DNA from: Tardiphaga sp051811025
GTDB taxonomy: Bacteria; Pseudomonadota; Alphaproteobacteria; Rhizobiales; Xanthobacteraceae
Length of the DNA stretch: 64,000 nucleotides
Direction of reading: 5' to 3'
Assembly (NCBI RefSeq): GCF_051811025.1
Contig: NZ_JBPWQE010000001.1
Coordinates: 992,001-1,056,000 of the forward strand
The position numbers and the translations under genes were made by a program. Positions 9,093 through 18,219 of this stretch are shown here, piece by piece. Below the pieces are notes generated by a model, which searched no databases, was not told where the DNA came from, and saw only the letters and a program-made list of their open reading frames with translations. Within the stretch, counting starts at the first letter, position 1; each line of letters starts with the position of its first letter.

Positions 9093-10129
9093 CAGCGCTT
9101 CCGTCGGACATGCGGGCGGTCAGGATCACCCGCTTTGGCGGTCCCGAGGTGCTGTCGCTGGGCGAAGAGGCCTTGCCGACTTTGGCGCGCGGCGAAGTAC
9201 TGATGCGTGTGGTGGCGGCCGGCGTGAACCGGCCGGACATCCAGCAGCGCCGCGGACTCTATCCGCCGCCGCCCGGTGCAACGGAGATCCCAGGCCTCGA
9301 TATTGCCGGCATCGTGGTCGCAGTAGCGCCGGATGTGAACTGGCCTCGGGTCGGCAGTGCGGTCTGCGCCTTGGTCACAGGCGGCGGCTATGCGGAGTAT
9401 TGCAGTGTGCCTGCCGTGCAATGCATGTCCATCCCGCAGGGATACGATTTCGCGCAGGCGGCGGTGCTCCCCGAGGTGCTGTTCACCTGCTGGAACAACG
9501 TCATTCTTCTCGGCAAGCTTGCGGAGGGTGAGAGCATCCTCGTACAGGGCGGCACCAGCGGTGTCGGCATGGCCACCATCCAGATCGCAAAGCTGCTGCG
9601 ATCGGCGCGTGTCTTCGCCACGGCCGGGTCGGAAACGAAGCGTCAGATCTGCCGCGACCTCGGTGCGGAGATCGCGCTCGACTATCGCTGCGATTGGGTC
9701 AAGCCCCTGGTGGAGGCGACCAAAGGGCAGGGCATCAACGTCATCCTCGACTCGCAGGCTGGTCCTTACACCAATCTGGAGCTGGAACTGCTCGCCTTCG
9801 ATGGCCGCCTTGTCCTGATCGCGAGTCATCTTGGTGAACGCGCCGACATCAATGTCCGACAGATCGTGCGCCGACGGCTGACGCTGACGGGGTCGACGAT
9901 ACGGCCGCGCCCGCCGGAATACAAAGGCTGGATTGCCAAGGCCCTAATGCGCGAGGTCTGGCCATTGCTCGAGGATCGGCGGATGCGGCTCAACATCTGC
10001 GCGGCATTTCCCCTGGAGGACATGGCCAAGGCGCATGCGCTGATGGATGCCAATGAGCAGATCGGCAAGGTCGTGCTGATTGTCGATCCGGCCCTTGCCT
10101 ATGTGGTGCCGGATGACCGATCGAATTAG
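9089..10129 (+). CDS. NADPH:quinone oxidoreductase-like zinc-free MDR protein
   Basis: 346 residues from ATG 9089, overlapping the MFS stop by ATGA. It has the medium-chain dehydrogenase/reductase fold: an N-terminal GroES-like part (MRAVRITRFGGPEVL, AAGVNRPDIQQRRGLYPPPP, GLDIAGIV) and a Rossmann part with QGGTSGVGMATIQIAK. It resembles the QOR/PIG3 subgroup and lacks structural zinc cysteines. Such enzymes reduce quinones or alpha,beta-unsaturated carbonyls with NADPH. In this operon it may reduce an enone intermediate (inference). The longer frame from 8480 lies within the MFS gene and is rejected. Confidence 0.88.
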   Translation: MTALPSDMRAVRITRFGGPEVLSLGEEALPTLARGEVLMRVVAAGVNRPDIQQRRGLYPPPPGATEIPGLDIAGIVVAVAPDVNWPRVGSAVCALVTGGGYAEYCSVPAVQCMSIPQGYDFAQAAVLPEVLFTCWNNVILLGKLAEGESILVQGGTSGVGMATIQIAKLLRSARVFATAGSETKRQICRDLGAEIALDYRCDWVKPLVEATKGQGINVILDSQAGPYTNLELELLAFDGRLVLIASHLGERADINVRQIVRRRLTLTGSTIRPRPPEYKGWIAKALMREVWPLLEDRRMRLNICAAFPLEDMAKAHALMDANEQIGKVVLIVDPALAYVVPDDRSN

Positions 10130-10147
10130 AGCACGAAAGACGACGTG

Positions 10148-11194
10148 ATGAGTGATGTCCTGTCAATGCCGGTCGCGGCGGCCGAGGAGTTTCTCGCGGA
10201 TCTGTTCGAGCGCGCCGGTCTTCCATTGCTGGCGTCCAGGCAGATGGCATGTGCGCTGGTCGATGCCGATGTCGCCGGTCTGCCGTCGCATGGTCTGTCG
10301 CAGGCTGAGATGTATATCCGCCGGCTTCGCCTTGGCAGCGTGTCCTCCGCGGTAGCGCCTGTGGTCGTCGAAAGTCGCGCGGCAATAGCTGTGCTGGATG
10401 CGCAGGGCATGTTCGGCCATCTGGCGGGTGACGCGGCCATGCAGATAGCCATCGAGCGCAGCAAAGAGACGGGCGTCGGTGTCGTGGCCGTTCGCAACAG
10501 TTTTCACTTCGGCGCGGCGGCCCGGTATACACGTCAGGCAAGCGCCCGTGATTGCATCGGCATCGCCATGTGCAACACAAAGCCGATGATGCCGGCACCG
10601 GGCGGCCTCGAGAAACTGGTCGGCAACAATCCGCTCTCGATCGCTCTTCCGGTGTCCGACGGGCCCGAATTTGTGCTGGACATGGCGCTGAGTGAAGCAG
10701 CGCTCGGCAAGATCCGCGTCTATGAGCGGGAAGGGAAGCCGCTTCCGCCGACATGGGCTGTCGACCGCAACGGCCAGCCCACGACGGATGCCAAGGCGGC
10801 GATCGACGGCATGCTGTTGCCGTCAGGCGGCGCGAAGGGCTTCGGCCTGTCGCTGGCGATCAATCTTATGTGCAGCCTGTTGTCGCAGGGGCCTGGTGGT
10901 GACGAGGTTGCGCCGCTCTATGGCGATCTCTCGAAGCCGTTTCTGTGCTCACTGCTGTTTCTGGCAATCGATATCGAACACTTCCGGCCGGCCGAAGGCT
11001 TCCGCAATGAGGCGTCCGCCGAGCTCGCGAAAATTCGCGGGTCGCGCGCACAGGTGCCGCCACGTACGCCGGGTGAACGCAGCTGGACGAAGCGCCAGAA
11101 CGATGGCGGCCGGATCGATATTCCGCGCGCATTGTCCGCGACGTTGAACGCGCTCGCAGAGGAAATCGGATCGCCGGAACGTCTGCCGTCTTAA
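10148..11194 (+). CDS. Ldh_2 family malate/L-lactate/ureidoglycolate-type dehydrogenase
   Basis: 348 residues from ATG 10148 (a GTG one codon earlier is also possible). It matches the NAD(P)-dependent Ldh_2 family. Visible blocks are AGLPSHGLSQAEMY near residue 40 with the conserved SHG, NSFHFGAAARYT, CNTKPMMPAPGG, NNPLSIALP and PSGGAKGFGLSLAIN. Family members oxidise 2-hydroxy acids (malate, sulfolactate, ureidoglycolate) or reduce 2-oxo acids and cyclic imines. It lies 18 bp after the quinone oxidoreductase in the same operon. The substrate cannot be deduced. The length is normal for the family. Confidence 0.88.
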   Translation: MSDVLSMPVAAAEEFLADLFERAGLPLLASRQMACALVDADVAGLPSHGLSQAEMYIRRLRLGSVSSAVAPVVVESRAAIAVLDAQGMFGHLAGDAAMQIAIERSKETGVGVVAVRNSFHFGAAARYTRQASARDCIGIAMCNTKPMMPAPGGLEKLVGNNPLSIALPVSDGPEFVLDMALSEAALGKIRVYEREGKPLPPTWAVDRNGQPTTDAKAAIDGMLLPSGGAKGFGLSLAINLMCSLLSQGPGGDEVAPLYGDLSKPFLCSLLFLAIDIEHFRPAEGFRNEASAELAKIRGSRAQVPPRTPGERSWTKRQNDGGRIDIPRALSATLNALAEEIGSPERLPS

Positions 11195-11240
11195 CGGCAC
11201 GCGCTGCCAAAAAGCATCACCGCAAAAACTGAAATGAGAT

Positions 11241-11261
11241 CGGCCGTCATGTCGACGGCCG
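11241..11261 (+). other. Stem-loop before the BKACE gene
   Basis: A perfect 8-bp stem (CGGCCGTC / GACGGCCG) with a 5-nt loop, 24 bp upstream of the preferred ATG at 11285. There is no T-tract. It may act as an intra-operon mRNA-processing or attenuating element. Its presence argues against the upstream ATGs at 11234 and 11249 being the start. Confidence 0.45.
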
Positions 11262-11284
11262 CAGAACGGACAGGAGCACGGGCG

Positions 11285-12187
11285 ATGCAGGCGCCGCGTC
11301 AAAAAATCTTCATTACTTGTGCCGTCACCGGCAATCTGACGACTCCGGAACAGACACCGCATCTGCCGATCACGCCGGCGGAGATCGCCGAGGCCTGTCT
11401 CGGGGCGGCCGAGGCCGGCGCCGCGATCGTGCATATCCATGTGAGGGACCCTTCCACCGGGAAGCCTTCGATGGAGCTCGCTTACTACCAGGACGTCGTT
11501 GAACGGATACGCGCGAAAAACACTCAGCTGATCCTCAACATCACCACCGGGCCTGGCGGCCGTTTCGTTCCATCCACGGACCAGCCGCGCGTCGCAGCGG
11601 CGGGAACGACGCTGATCGCACCTGAAAAACGTGTCGAGCATATCGCGGCGCTCCGCCCGGATATCTGTACCCTCGATCTCAACACCATGAATTCGGGCAG
11701 GGAAGTCGTCATCAATACGCCCGGCAATGTCAGGCGAATGGCGAAGGTGATCCGCGAAGTCGGGGTCAAGCCGGAGATCGAGCTGTTCGATTCCGGCGAT
11801 ATCGCTCTGATGAATGATCTGCTGAGGGACAACACCCTCGACGGGCCCGTACTCTGCTCGTTCGTCATGGGTGTTCGCTACGGCTTCCAGCCAAGTCCCG
11901 AGACGGTCATCTACGCCCGCAACATGTTGCCGCCGGATGCTCAGTTCACCGCAATCGGCATCGGCAAGACGTCATTCCACAATGTCGCGCAATCCTATCT
12001 GTGCGGCGGACACGTTCGCGTGGGTCTGGAAGACGCCGTCTATCTGTCGCGCGGACAGCTCGCGCCGTCGAACGCGGCCATGGTGGAGAAGGCCCGTCGC
12101 ATCGTCGAGGAACTCGGCGGAGCGATCGCATCGCCACGCGAGGCGCGCGAGATCATTGGCCTTCCTACCCGCCTTGCGGAACACTGA
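11285..12187 (+). CDS. BKACE / 3-keto-5-aminohexanoate cleavage family protein (DUF849)
   Basis: 300 residues. BKACE enzymes condense a beta-keto acid with acetyl-CoA, giving acetoacetate and a new acyl-CoA. Family motifs are visible: FITCAVTGN at the N-terminus, VHIHVRDPSTGKPS with the zinc-binding His pair, NITTGPGG, ELFDSGDI and VRVGLEDAVYLSRGQLA near the C-terminus. ATG 11285 is chosen for its AGGAG 8 nt upstream and because the family starts about 8 residues before ITCAVTG; ATGs at 11234 and 11249 are alternatives. It is cotranscribed with the Ldh_2 and DHOD-like genes. The exact beta-keto acid is unknown. Confidence 0.9.
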   Translation: MQAPRQKIFITCAVTGNLTTPEQTPHLPITPAEIAEACLGAAEAGAAIVHIHVRDPSTGKPSMELAYYQDVVERIRAKNTQLILNITTGPGGRFVPSTDQPRVAAAGTTLIAPEKRVEHIAALRPDICTLDLNTMNSGREVVINTPGNVRRMAKVIREVGVKPEIELFDSGDIALMNDLLRDNTLDGPVLCSFVMGVRYGFQPSPETVIYARNMLPPDAQFTAIGIGKTSFHNVAQSYLCGGHVRVGLEDAVYLSRGQLAPSNAAMVEKARRIVEELGGAIASPREAREIIGLPTRLAEH

Positions 12188-12200
12188 GAGGACTGACGGG

Positions 12201-13247
12201 ATGACGCGTCTTAACGTGGCTGTCGGTCGGACGGTCCTCAAGAATCCGCTGATCGCGGGATCAGCCGAGCACCATATCGACCCTGAAGGCGTCCGGCGCG
12301 CGCTGCGCGCCGGCGTCGGCGCGGTGGTGGTCAAGTCCGTCAACGAATCCGAGCGTGGTCGTGACCAGTTGCAGCGCGCGGAGTATATGTTGCTCGACAG
12401 CGAGTGGCGCGAAATGGCGTGGACGCCGGATGCGCCTGACACGGCATTCATCGCCTGTCGCTCCGGCCTGACGCCGCAGAGCTTCGATGCGTGGCTCGAT
12501 CAGACGGTCCAGCTCGACCGCGAGGCCAAACTGGTCGACTCCTATGCGGTCGCAAGCCTGATCGTTGCGGATGTCGCGCGGACGGTCGAAATGGCCAGGC
12601 AGGTTGAGCAGGCGGGCGTGCGCGTCCTCGAGCTGAATATCGGCACACCCTATGCCAGCCAGGCAAAAGGCGTGGTGTCCACCGAACTCGATCCCGAGCG
12701 GGTGTCCATGATCGTGTCGGCGGTACGGGAGGCGATCGGCATCCCGCTATGGGTCAAGATCACCGGACAGAGCGAACGTGTACCGGATCTGGCCGACGCC
12801 GCATTTCGCGCAGGCGGCGAAACCGTGGTCATGGCCGGACGGCTGCTCGGCTTCGTACCGGATGTCGAGACGATGCAGCCCTTTCTGGGAACAACGCTAG
12901 GCGTCGGTGGATACTGGAATCTGCCGCTGACATGTCACTGGCTGGCGGTGTCGCGGCAACAGCTTGGCGGCGACAAGCCTTTGATTGCGACCAACGGCGC
13001 GCGCTCGGGTCTTGATGTCGCGCGCATGATGCTCGCGGGCGCCAGCGCGGTGGAAATGGCATCGGCCGTGATGCTGCGCGGCGCGGCTGTGTTGTCATCG
13101 GCGCTGGATGAACTCGACGCTTACCTGCGCGGCAAGCAGATGACCGCAGCCGAACTGGTCGGCAGGGCTGCAGACCAGCGCAAGACATTCGCCGACATGC
13201 CGCTACGTACCGACAACTGGAGAAAATACATTGCCGATCAGCTTTAA
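12201..13247 (+). CDS. Dihydroorotate/dihydropyrimidine dehydrogenase-like FMN enzyme
   Basis: 348 residues from ATG 12201. It is a TIM barrel of the DHOD/PreA type: LKNPLIAGSAEHH at the N-terminus (family 'l.NPv..ASG'), VKITGQ in the middle and a C-terminal FMN-phosphate segment ATNGARSGLDVARMMLAGASAVEMASAVM. The usual N-x-S-C-P loop reads LNIGTPY, so the classical active-site Cys/Ser is not obvious there. This suggests a substrate other than dihydroorotate. It ends the operon, overlapping the convergent second IclR gene by 4 bp at the stops. A longer frame from 11871 runs through the BKACE gene and is rejected. Confidence 0.82.
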   Translation: MTRLNVAVGRTVLKNPLIAGSAEHHIDPEGVRRALRAGVGAVVVKSVNESERGRDQLQRAEYMLLDSEWREMAWTPDAPDTAFIACRSGLTPQSFDAWLDQTVQLDREAKLVDSYAVASLIVADVARTVEMARQVEQAGVRVLELNIGTPYASQAKGVVSTELDPERVSMIVSAVREAIGIPLWVKITGQSERVPDLADAAFRAGGETVVMAGRLLGFVPDVETMQPFLGTTLGVGGYWNLPLTCHWLAVSRQQLGGDKPLIATNGARSGLDVARMMLAGASAVEMASAVMLRGAAVLSSALDELDAYLRGKQMTAAELVGRAADQRKTFADMPLRTDNWRKYIADQL

Positions 13248-14062
13248 CGCGGGCGCGCAGTCCGCGCGCTGCGCTTGACGGGCGGTGGCTGATGCGCGCG
13301 GCCGTGCCCGAGCTTGTGCGAGATCTGGCGTGCTGCCTCGATGAGCTGGGCGACGTCGGATGGCCGTGTCTTCTCGGGCAGGACCTGGATCGATGCCACG
13401 ATGGCGATCGAGGCGATGCAGGCATCCTGAGCGTCGAAGATCGGCGCGGCCACTGCATTCATTCCGATCAAGCTTTGCTCGGGGGCGGTGGCAAATCCAA
13501 GACGCACGATATCCAAATATTCCTGCTCGAGCTTGCGGACGGACACGACGGTCTTGTCGGTGAAGCGCTGCAGGGGCTGCGCGAGGACGCGCGCCTTCAT
13601 GGGGCTGGGGGCAAAAGCGAGCAGGACCTTTCCCTGCGCCGACGCATGGAAGGTCAATTCGCTGCCCGGCCGGACGCCAAGTTCAATCGCTGCCGTCCCC
13701 GACAGCTTGTGCAGGATCAATGCGCCGCGCGGCGTCATTTCGGAGAGCACGACGAAATGACCAAGCGCATCACGCAACTGCCGCATCGGTCCTTCCGCGA
13801 GCTGGATGAGATCCGCATCCGGCGCATGCCGGGCGAGTAACCGGCCCTTCGGGCCGATGCTGTAGCGCGAGGTGCTGGAATTCTGCGTGAGATACCCGCG
13901 GTCGACCAGCGTCTGCAGATGCCGATGCACCGATCCTTTCGTCATGCCCAGACGGTCGGCGATCTGCGTCACGCCCAATTCATCGTCCGAGAATGCAACA
14001 GCTTCCAGTACGTCGATGGCCAGTTGCACGGAGTGGACGCCGGTTGATGCTGAATCGCTCAT
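13244..14062 (-). CDS. IclR-family transcriptional regulator
   Basis: 272 residues. A winged-helix N-terminus (about 8-65: VQLAIDVLEAV, LGMTKGSVHRHLQTLVDRGYL) is followed by the IclR ligand domain (about 85-250) with SAQGKVLLAFAPSP and a C-terminal block of basic residues. It lies between the two DUF6282 operons, tail-to-tail with the first and divergent from the second. Its own upstream region carries GTTCGCGA (14142) and, after the divergent promoter, TCGCGAAC (14220). These sites make it the best candidate to control the 14280 operon and the porin. It shares no more than family-level features with the IclR protein at 5595. Confidence 0.9.
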   Translation of the reverse strand: MSDSASTGVHSVQLAIDVLEAVAFSDDELGVTQIADRLGMTKGSVHRHLQTLVDRGYLTQNSSTSRYSIGPKGRLLARHAPDADLIQLAEGPMRQLRDALGHFVVLSEMTPRGALILHKLSGTAAIELGVRPGSELTFHASAQGKVLLAFAPSPMKARVLAQPLQRFTDKTVVSVRKLEQEYLDIVRLGFATAPEQSLIGMNAVAAPIFDAQDACIASIAIVASIQVLPEKTRPSDVAQLIEAARQISHKLGHGRAHQPPPVKRSARTARPR

Positions 14063-14141
14063 CGTTTCTCAATTTCGGGTTCGCCTGTGCTGAACAACGT
14101 AGCGAACTGGAATGCAAGTGCAATGTGATTGATGCGTGGAG

Positions 14142-14149
14142 GTTCGCGA
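14142..14149 (-). promoter_or_regulatory. Inverted copy of the TCGCGAAC box
   Basis: GTTCGCGA at 14142-14149 is the reverse complement of the TCGCGAAC box at 14220-14227. It lies 18 bp upstream of the -35 element of the divergent promoter. A corresponding inverted copy occurs at 23329-23336 upstream of the porin promoter. An upstream operator or the site for autoregulation of the IclR gene is inferred. Confidence 0.4.
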
Positions 14150-14167
14150 TCGTGGTCCCAGAAACTA

Positions 14168-14197
14168 TTGACATGACGTCGCCTCGACCAGTATCTT
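14168..14197 (+). promoter_or_regulatory. Sigma70-type promoter of the second DUF6282 operon
   Basis: TTGACA (14168-14173), 18-bp spacer, TATCTT (14192-14197). The porin promoter at 23423-23452 has the same -35 and -10 hexamers and the same spacer length. Transcription would begin near 14204, about 75 bp before the first start codon. Confidence 0.65.
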
Positions 14198-14207
14198 AAA
14201 ATGAAAC

Positions 14208-14230
14208 GACGTTCCGCTGTCGCGAACGTC
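14208..14230 (+). promoter_or_regulatory. Putative IclR operator overlapping the start of transcription
   Basis: A perfect 7-bp inverted repeat, GACGTTC (14208-14214) and GAACGTC (14224-14230), with a 9-bp spacer, begins 10 bp after the -10 box. At the same offset downstream of the porin -10, 23463-23485 matches it at 16 of 23 positions. It preserves the dyad with a paired C-G to T-A change. The position suggests repression by the adjacent IclR protein. Confidence 0.6.
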
Positions 14231-14279
14231 AATGAAGTCGACGGTCGTCAAGGCCGTCGGGATAAAATGCGGTGAGGGA

Positions 14280-15221
14280 ATGACAGAGATAACTGACACC
14301 AAGGTCGAGGCGCGCATCGACGCGTTGCTGAAAGGCGCGATTGATCCGCATGTGCATAGCGGGCCGTCCATTGCGCCGCGCGGCATCGACCACGTCACGT
14401 TACTTCGGCAGGCCTCGCAGGCGGGTTTTGCTGCGGTCGTCACCAAGGATCACGACTACAGCGGCGTCATGACGGCCGAGCTGATCCGGCAGCACTTTCC
14501 TGAGCTGAAAACAAAAATCTATTCCAGCATCGTGCTCAATAATGTGGTGGGAGGCCTCAATCCCTATGCAGTCGAACACACCGCTGCGCTGGGTGGCAGG
14601 ATTGTCTGGCTTCCGACGCTGGCTGCCGCAAACCATCTGCGATGGCAGGCATCGGCCAATTGGGTTCATCCCGCATCCACCGATCGGATGCGACCGGTCA
14701 CCGCCATTCCCGTCCTCAACGGCGACAAGTCGGTGCGCGACGACATGAAGGAAATTATCGACATCGTCGCGCGCAACGACATGGTGCTGGCCAGTGGCCA
14801 CCTGCATGTCAGCGAGACCTGGGTGATTTTCGAAGAGGCGCAGCGCCGGGGCGTCAAGCGCCTGGTGTTCACTCATCCCGAGGACATCGTCGATGCGTCG
14901 TTAAACGACGTCAAAGGCATCGCAGCGATGGGGGCCTTCGTCGAACACTCGCTCTGCATGTTCCTTGACGGCTGCAAGTTCAAGAGCCGCGAGGCCGAGG
15001 ACCTGCGCGACCAGATCGAGGCCGCGGGCGTGGAGCAGACGATGCTGTGCTCGGACCTCGGCCAGACCGGGACCTTCAGCCCGCTCGATGGCTTCCGCCG
15101 CGGCATCAGGCTCTGCATGGATCTGGGCTACCACGATGATCAGATCCGCAAGATGGTCTCCGGCAACACCGCGCGCGCGCTGGGTATCGAAGCGGACGTA
15201 GCCGCGGCGCGGGCGAGTTAG
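14280..15221 (+). CDS. DUF6282 family protein, putative metal-dependent hydrolase (paralogue 2)
   Basis: 313 residues from ATG 14280, which has GTGAGGG upstream; an ATG at 14232 would add 16 residues. IDPHVHSGPS (His24, His26) is the HxH metal motif. VTKDHDYSG, RIVWLPTLAAANH, SGHLHVSETWV and CSDLGQTG match the paralogue at 6731. The two share the same block order over their full length. It opens the operon that runs to 23055, behind a clear promoter and operator. Enzymatic activity is unknown. Two copies under two IclR genes suggest related but distinct substrates, or sequential steps of one pathway (inference). Confidence 0.8.
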   Translation: MTEITDTKVEARIDALLKGAIDPHVHSGPSIAPRGIDHVTLLRQASQAGFAAVVTKDHDYSGVMTAELIRQHFPELKTKIYSSIVLNNVVGGLNPYAVEHTAALGGRIVWLPTLAAANHLRWQASANWVHPASTDRMRPVTAIPVLNGDKSVRDDMKEIIDIVARNDMVLASGHLHVSETWVIFEEAQRRGVKRLVFTHPEDIVDASLNDVKGIAAMGAFVEHSLCMFLDGCKFKSREAEDLRDQIEAAGVEQTMLCSDLGQTGTFSPLDGFRRGIRLCMDLGYHDDQIRKMVSGNTARALGIEADVAAARAS

Positions 15222-15246
15222 CTTTCCGGACAAGGCACAATCTCAG

Positions 15247-15270
15247 GCCGGCGCATTGTGAAACGCCGGC
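15247..15270 (+). other. Intercistronic stem-loop
   Basis: Perfect 7-bp stem GCCGGCG / CGCCGGC with a 10-nt loop, between the DUF6282 and cupin genes. No T-run follows, so it is more likely an mRNA-stability or processing element than a terminator. Confidence 0.4.
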
Positions 15271-15300
15271 TCCCAAAATTGACATCAAGGGAGATTCCAC

Positions 15301-16200
15301 ATGTACGACACCACTGATCCGAGGGCCAAGCTTGCGCCTGCAGCGACAAGCGCAGCGCCTGCAGGTCCTTTCGGCCAGGCGGAATATCTCCGGTTCTATG
15401 ACGAGCCGCCGCAGGAGGATGGACCGTCAGGCAAGAGCTGGTATGGGCGCGGTCAGAACTTCTTGCTCGTGCATACGGAAGGAAAGGCGGGCGGCGTGCT
15501 GGCGCGCGAGGAGCAGCCGGACGAATATGCCGTCCTGTTGTCCGATCCCAAGGTGGTCGTGGAGATCACCACGGCGGATGGCACGCAGCGCGTCAATGGT
15601 CGGTCCCTGGCGTTTGTGCCGCCTGGACGGTCCAGCATCAAGATCATCGAAGCCGGCAAGATCGTTCGCATCTTCACCACGCGGTCGGAGGATCTTGCAG
15701 CGAAATGCGCCAATGCGGCCTCCTATGTCACGGCCAAGCCTTACGTCGCACCGCTGGAACCGTGGCCGGCGCCGAAAGACGGCTTTCGTCTGCGCGTCTA
15801 CAGCCTCGACGTGCCGCCGGAGCCGGGCCGCTTCGGTCGCATCTGGCGCTGCACGACCATTATGGTGAACTACCTCGACGGCTATAACGGCCCCCGCGAT
15901 CCCAGCAAACTGTCGCCGCACCATCACGACGACTTCGAGCAGTGCTCGCTCGCGGTGGAAGGGGAGTTCATTCACCATCTGCGCTGGCCATGGACGATCA
16001 ACAAGAAGAACTGGCGCAAGGACGATCATGAACTGTGCAAGACGCCGTCCATCGCCGTCATTCCGCCGCCCTCGATTCACACCACCGAGGCCTGTGGAAG
16101 TGATTTCAACCAGCTCGTCGACATCTTCTGTCCGCCGCGGCTCGACTTTTCGCAGAAGCCAGGCTGGATCCTGAACGCCGACGAATATCCGATGCCGTAA
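15301..16200 (+). CDS. Cupin-fold protein of unknown function
   Basis: 299 residues, soluble. The C-terminal half carries a recognisable cupin motif 1, SPHHHDDFEQC followed by the G of AVEGEF, and a motif 2-like segment VIPPPSIHTTEAC, giving the His/Glu metal ligands. The N-terminal half may be a second, degenerate cupin (VLLSDPKVVVEI, GRSLAFVPPGRSSIKII) without metal ligands, making a bicupin. Such proteins are isomerases, dioxygenases or sugar/acid-binding enzymes; I cannot name the reaction. ATG 15301 has AAGGGAG upstream. It lies between the DUF6282 gene and the aldolase in one operon. Confidence 0.65.
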   Translation: MYDTTDPRAKLAPAATSAAPAGPFGQAEYLRFYDEPPQEDGPSGKSWYGRGQNFLLVHTEGKAGGVLAREEQPDEYAVLLSDPKVVVEITTADGTQRVNGRSLAFVPPGRSSIKIIEAGKIVRIFTTRSEDLAAKCANAASYVTAKPYVAPLEPWPAPKDGFRLRVYSLDVPPEPGRFGRIWRCTTIMVNYLDGYNGPRDPSKLSPHHHDDFEQCSLAVEGEFIHHLRWPWTINKKNWRKDDHELCKTPSIAVIPPPSIHTTEACGSDFNQLVDIFCPPRLDFSQKPGWILNADEYPMP

Positions 16201-16239
16201 CCGGCAGCCCACCCAGCAACGGCAACAGGACTATTAAAG

Positions 16240-17004
16240 ATGACAACTGCTTCCACATTCCGGCAGCGCATGCTTGGCGGCGAGAAACTGGTCGGCACGT
16301 TTCTCAAGACACCGACCGGTCATGGCACGGAAATCCTCGGCGAGATCGGTTACGACTTCGTCGTGATCGATCAGGAGCACGGGCCATTCGATCGCACCAG
16401 CAGCGACATCGCGCTGATGGCTGCACGGGCAACTGACACGCCGGCGCTGGTTCGGGTGCCGGGACCGGAGGCCATTCTCTCGGTGCTCGATTGCGGCGCG
16501 ACCGGCGTTTTGGTCCCTCATGTAAAAAACGCGGCCTATGCGCGCGAAGTTGCGGCGATGTTGCGCTATCGCGGCGGTAGCCGCGGCTTTGCGACCAGCA
16601 CGCGCGCAGGCCGCTATTCCGGCATACCGATGTGGCGGCACATTGCGGATGCGGATGCCCGGATGGTGTTCGTGGCCCAGATCGAAGATCCGGTGGCGCT
16701 GGACGAGATTGATGCCATCGCAGCCGTGGACGGCGTCGACTCGCTGTTTATCGGGCGCGGTGACCTGACCGCGGCCTTCGGCGATGAATCGAAGGACCCG
16801 CCCGATGTGTTGCGCGCAGTCGAACGGATCTCGGAGGCCGCACGCAAGGCCAACAAGCCAATCAGCGTCTATGTCGGCAATGCGAGCGAGGCGGCGTGGC
16901 TGAATTCGCTCGGCGCCAGCGTCTTCGTGCTCTCCTCGGATCAGGGTTTCCTGCGCCAGGCGGCGACCGCCGGCCTGCGCGATGTCCGGGACAAGGTCGG
17001 ATGA
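16240..17004 (+). CDS. HpcH/HpaI-family aldolase
   Basis: 254 residues, the normal length for class II pyruvate-dependent aldolases such as HpaI/GarL. These enzymes cleave 4-hydroxy-2-oxo acids to pyruvate (or a 2-oxo acid) and an aldehyde. Seen are GYDFVVIDQEHGPFD with the catalytic His near residue 48, LVRVPGP with the Arg near 69, VAQIEDPVALDEID with metal-binding Glu, and LFIGRGDLTAAFG with metal-binding Asp. The fold is complete. Its presence argues that the pathway makes a hydroxy-oxo-acid intermediate. It is cotranscribed with the LIV transporter, 67 bp upstream of it. Confidence 0.9.
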   Translation: MTTASTFRQRMLGGEKLVGTFLKTPTGHGTEILGEIGYDFVVIDQEHGPFDRTSSDIALMAARATDTPALVRVPGPEAILSVLDCGATGVLVPHVKNAAYAREVAAMLRYRGGSRGFATSTRAGRYSGIPMWRHIADADARMVFVAQIEDPVALDEIDAIAAVDGVDSLFIGRGDLTAAFGDESKDPPDVLRAVERISEAARKANKPISVYVGNASEAAWLNSLGASVFVLSSDQGFLRQAATAGLRDVRDKVG

Positions 17005-17071
17005 GCACACACTAGACCAATCAATCTGCAATCAGCGTTCAAGCTGAGAAAAACAGACAGGGGACGGAAAC

Positions 17072-18219
17072 ATGAGACCACGCAAGGCGTTAATTTGCGC
17101 CACGCTGTTCGCGCTCACGCTGGCAATGCCGGCGTCTGCGCAGCAGACGATCAAGATCGGATCGTCGCTGGGGTTGACGGGATACGGGTCGGCGACCGAC
17201 GGTCACTGGCGCGACGGGATGCAGATCGCCGTTGAGGCGGTCAATGCGCAAGGCGGTGTGCTCGGCAAGAAGCTAGAACTCGTGATCGAGGACAACAAGT
17301 CGACGCCGCAGCAGGCCGTGGTCGTCTATCGCAAGATGATGTCGGACGACAAGGTCGCAGCCTTTGACAGCGGTTGCATCTCGGCCGGTAACTTCGCCGC
17401 TGCGAGCTTCGTCTCCAGAGCCAAGCTGCCGATGTTCCTCTGCTCGATTCTGCCGCGCCAGCCGGATGAGCAGAAATGGGCTTTTCAATTCCTGCCGCCA
17501 CCCAAATTCGAGGTGGATGCGCGCTATCAGTATCTCAAGGACAAGACCGATATCCGTAAGGTCGGAATTCTTTCCGATCCGAGCCCATACAGCCTGCTGA
17601 TGCGCGGTCTGGCGGAAAAGGGCGCCGAGGAATTCGGACTGACCGTCGTGGCCAACGAATCCTACCAGCAGGATGACGCCGACTTCAGCGTCCAGATCGG
17701 ACGCATCAATGCGGCTGGCGCCGGCGCTATCATCATGCTGGGGCAGGGCAATGCGGTGGTCACCGTCGCCAACAACATCCGCAGCCTCGGGCTGACCAAG
17801 ATGCTGATGCTGGGCAGCATCAATGAGCTCGATATCCTGCTCTCGGCGGGCAAGGTGCTTGGCGACCAGTATCTGGTCCCGTCACCGCTTATTCAGGTGG
17901 CGGCCGATGACATCAGCGTCATCACGGACCCTGCCGCACGCGCCGCCGCCGAGCCGTTCGTCAAGGCGATGAAAGCCAAGTTTGGCAAGTCTGACAACGC
18001 GCAGGCGTCACGCGCCTGGGACTCCATCATGATGATGACCGCCGCCATGAAGAAGGCGAACTCGACGGACGGGACGGCGGTGCGCGATGCCTTCGAGAAA
18101 CTCGGCCATTACGACGGTGCGGGTGCCTCCTACGACTTCAGCGCCGAGAACCACATCGGCATCACCAGGAATCCTTATGTGATCGCGTCCGTGAAGGACG
18201 GCGTTCTGGTTCTCAGGAA

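Noticed and set aside
16986..17031. Similarity to an Illumina adapter (antisense reads like DWSS-VCSSDL)
   Set aside because: Only about 16 of 18 bases match (AGGTCGGATGAGCACAC) and then diverge. The bases form the natural end and stop of the aldolase gene, so coincidence is more likely than contamination.
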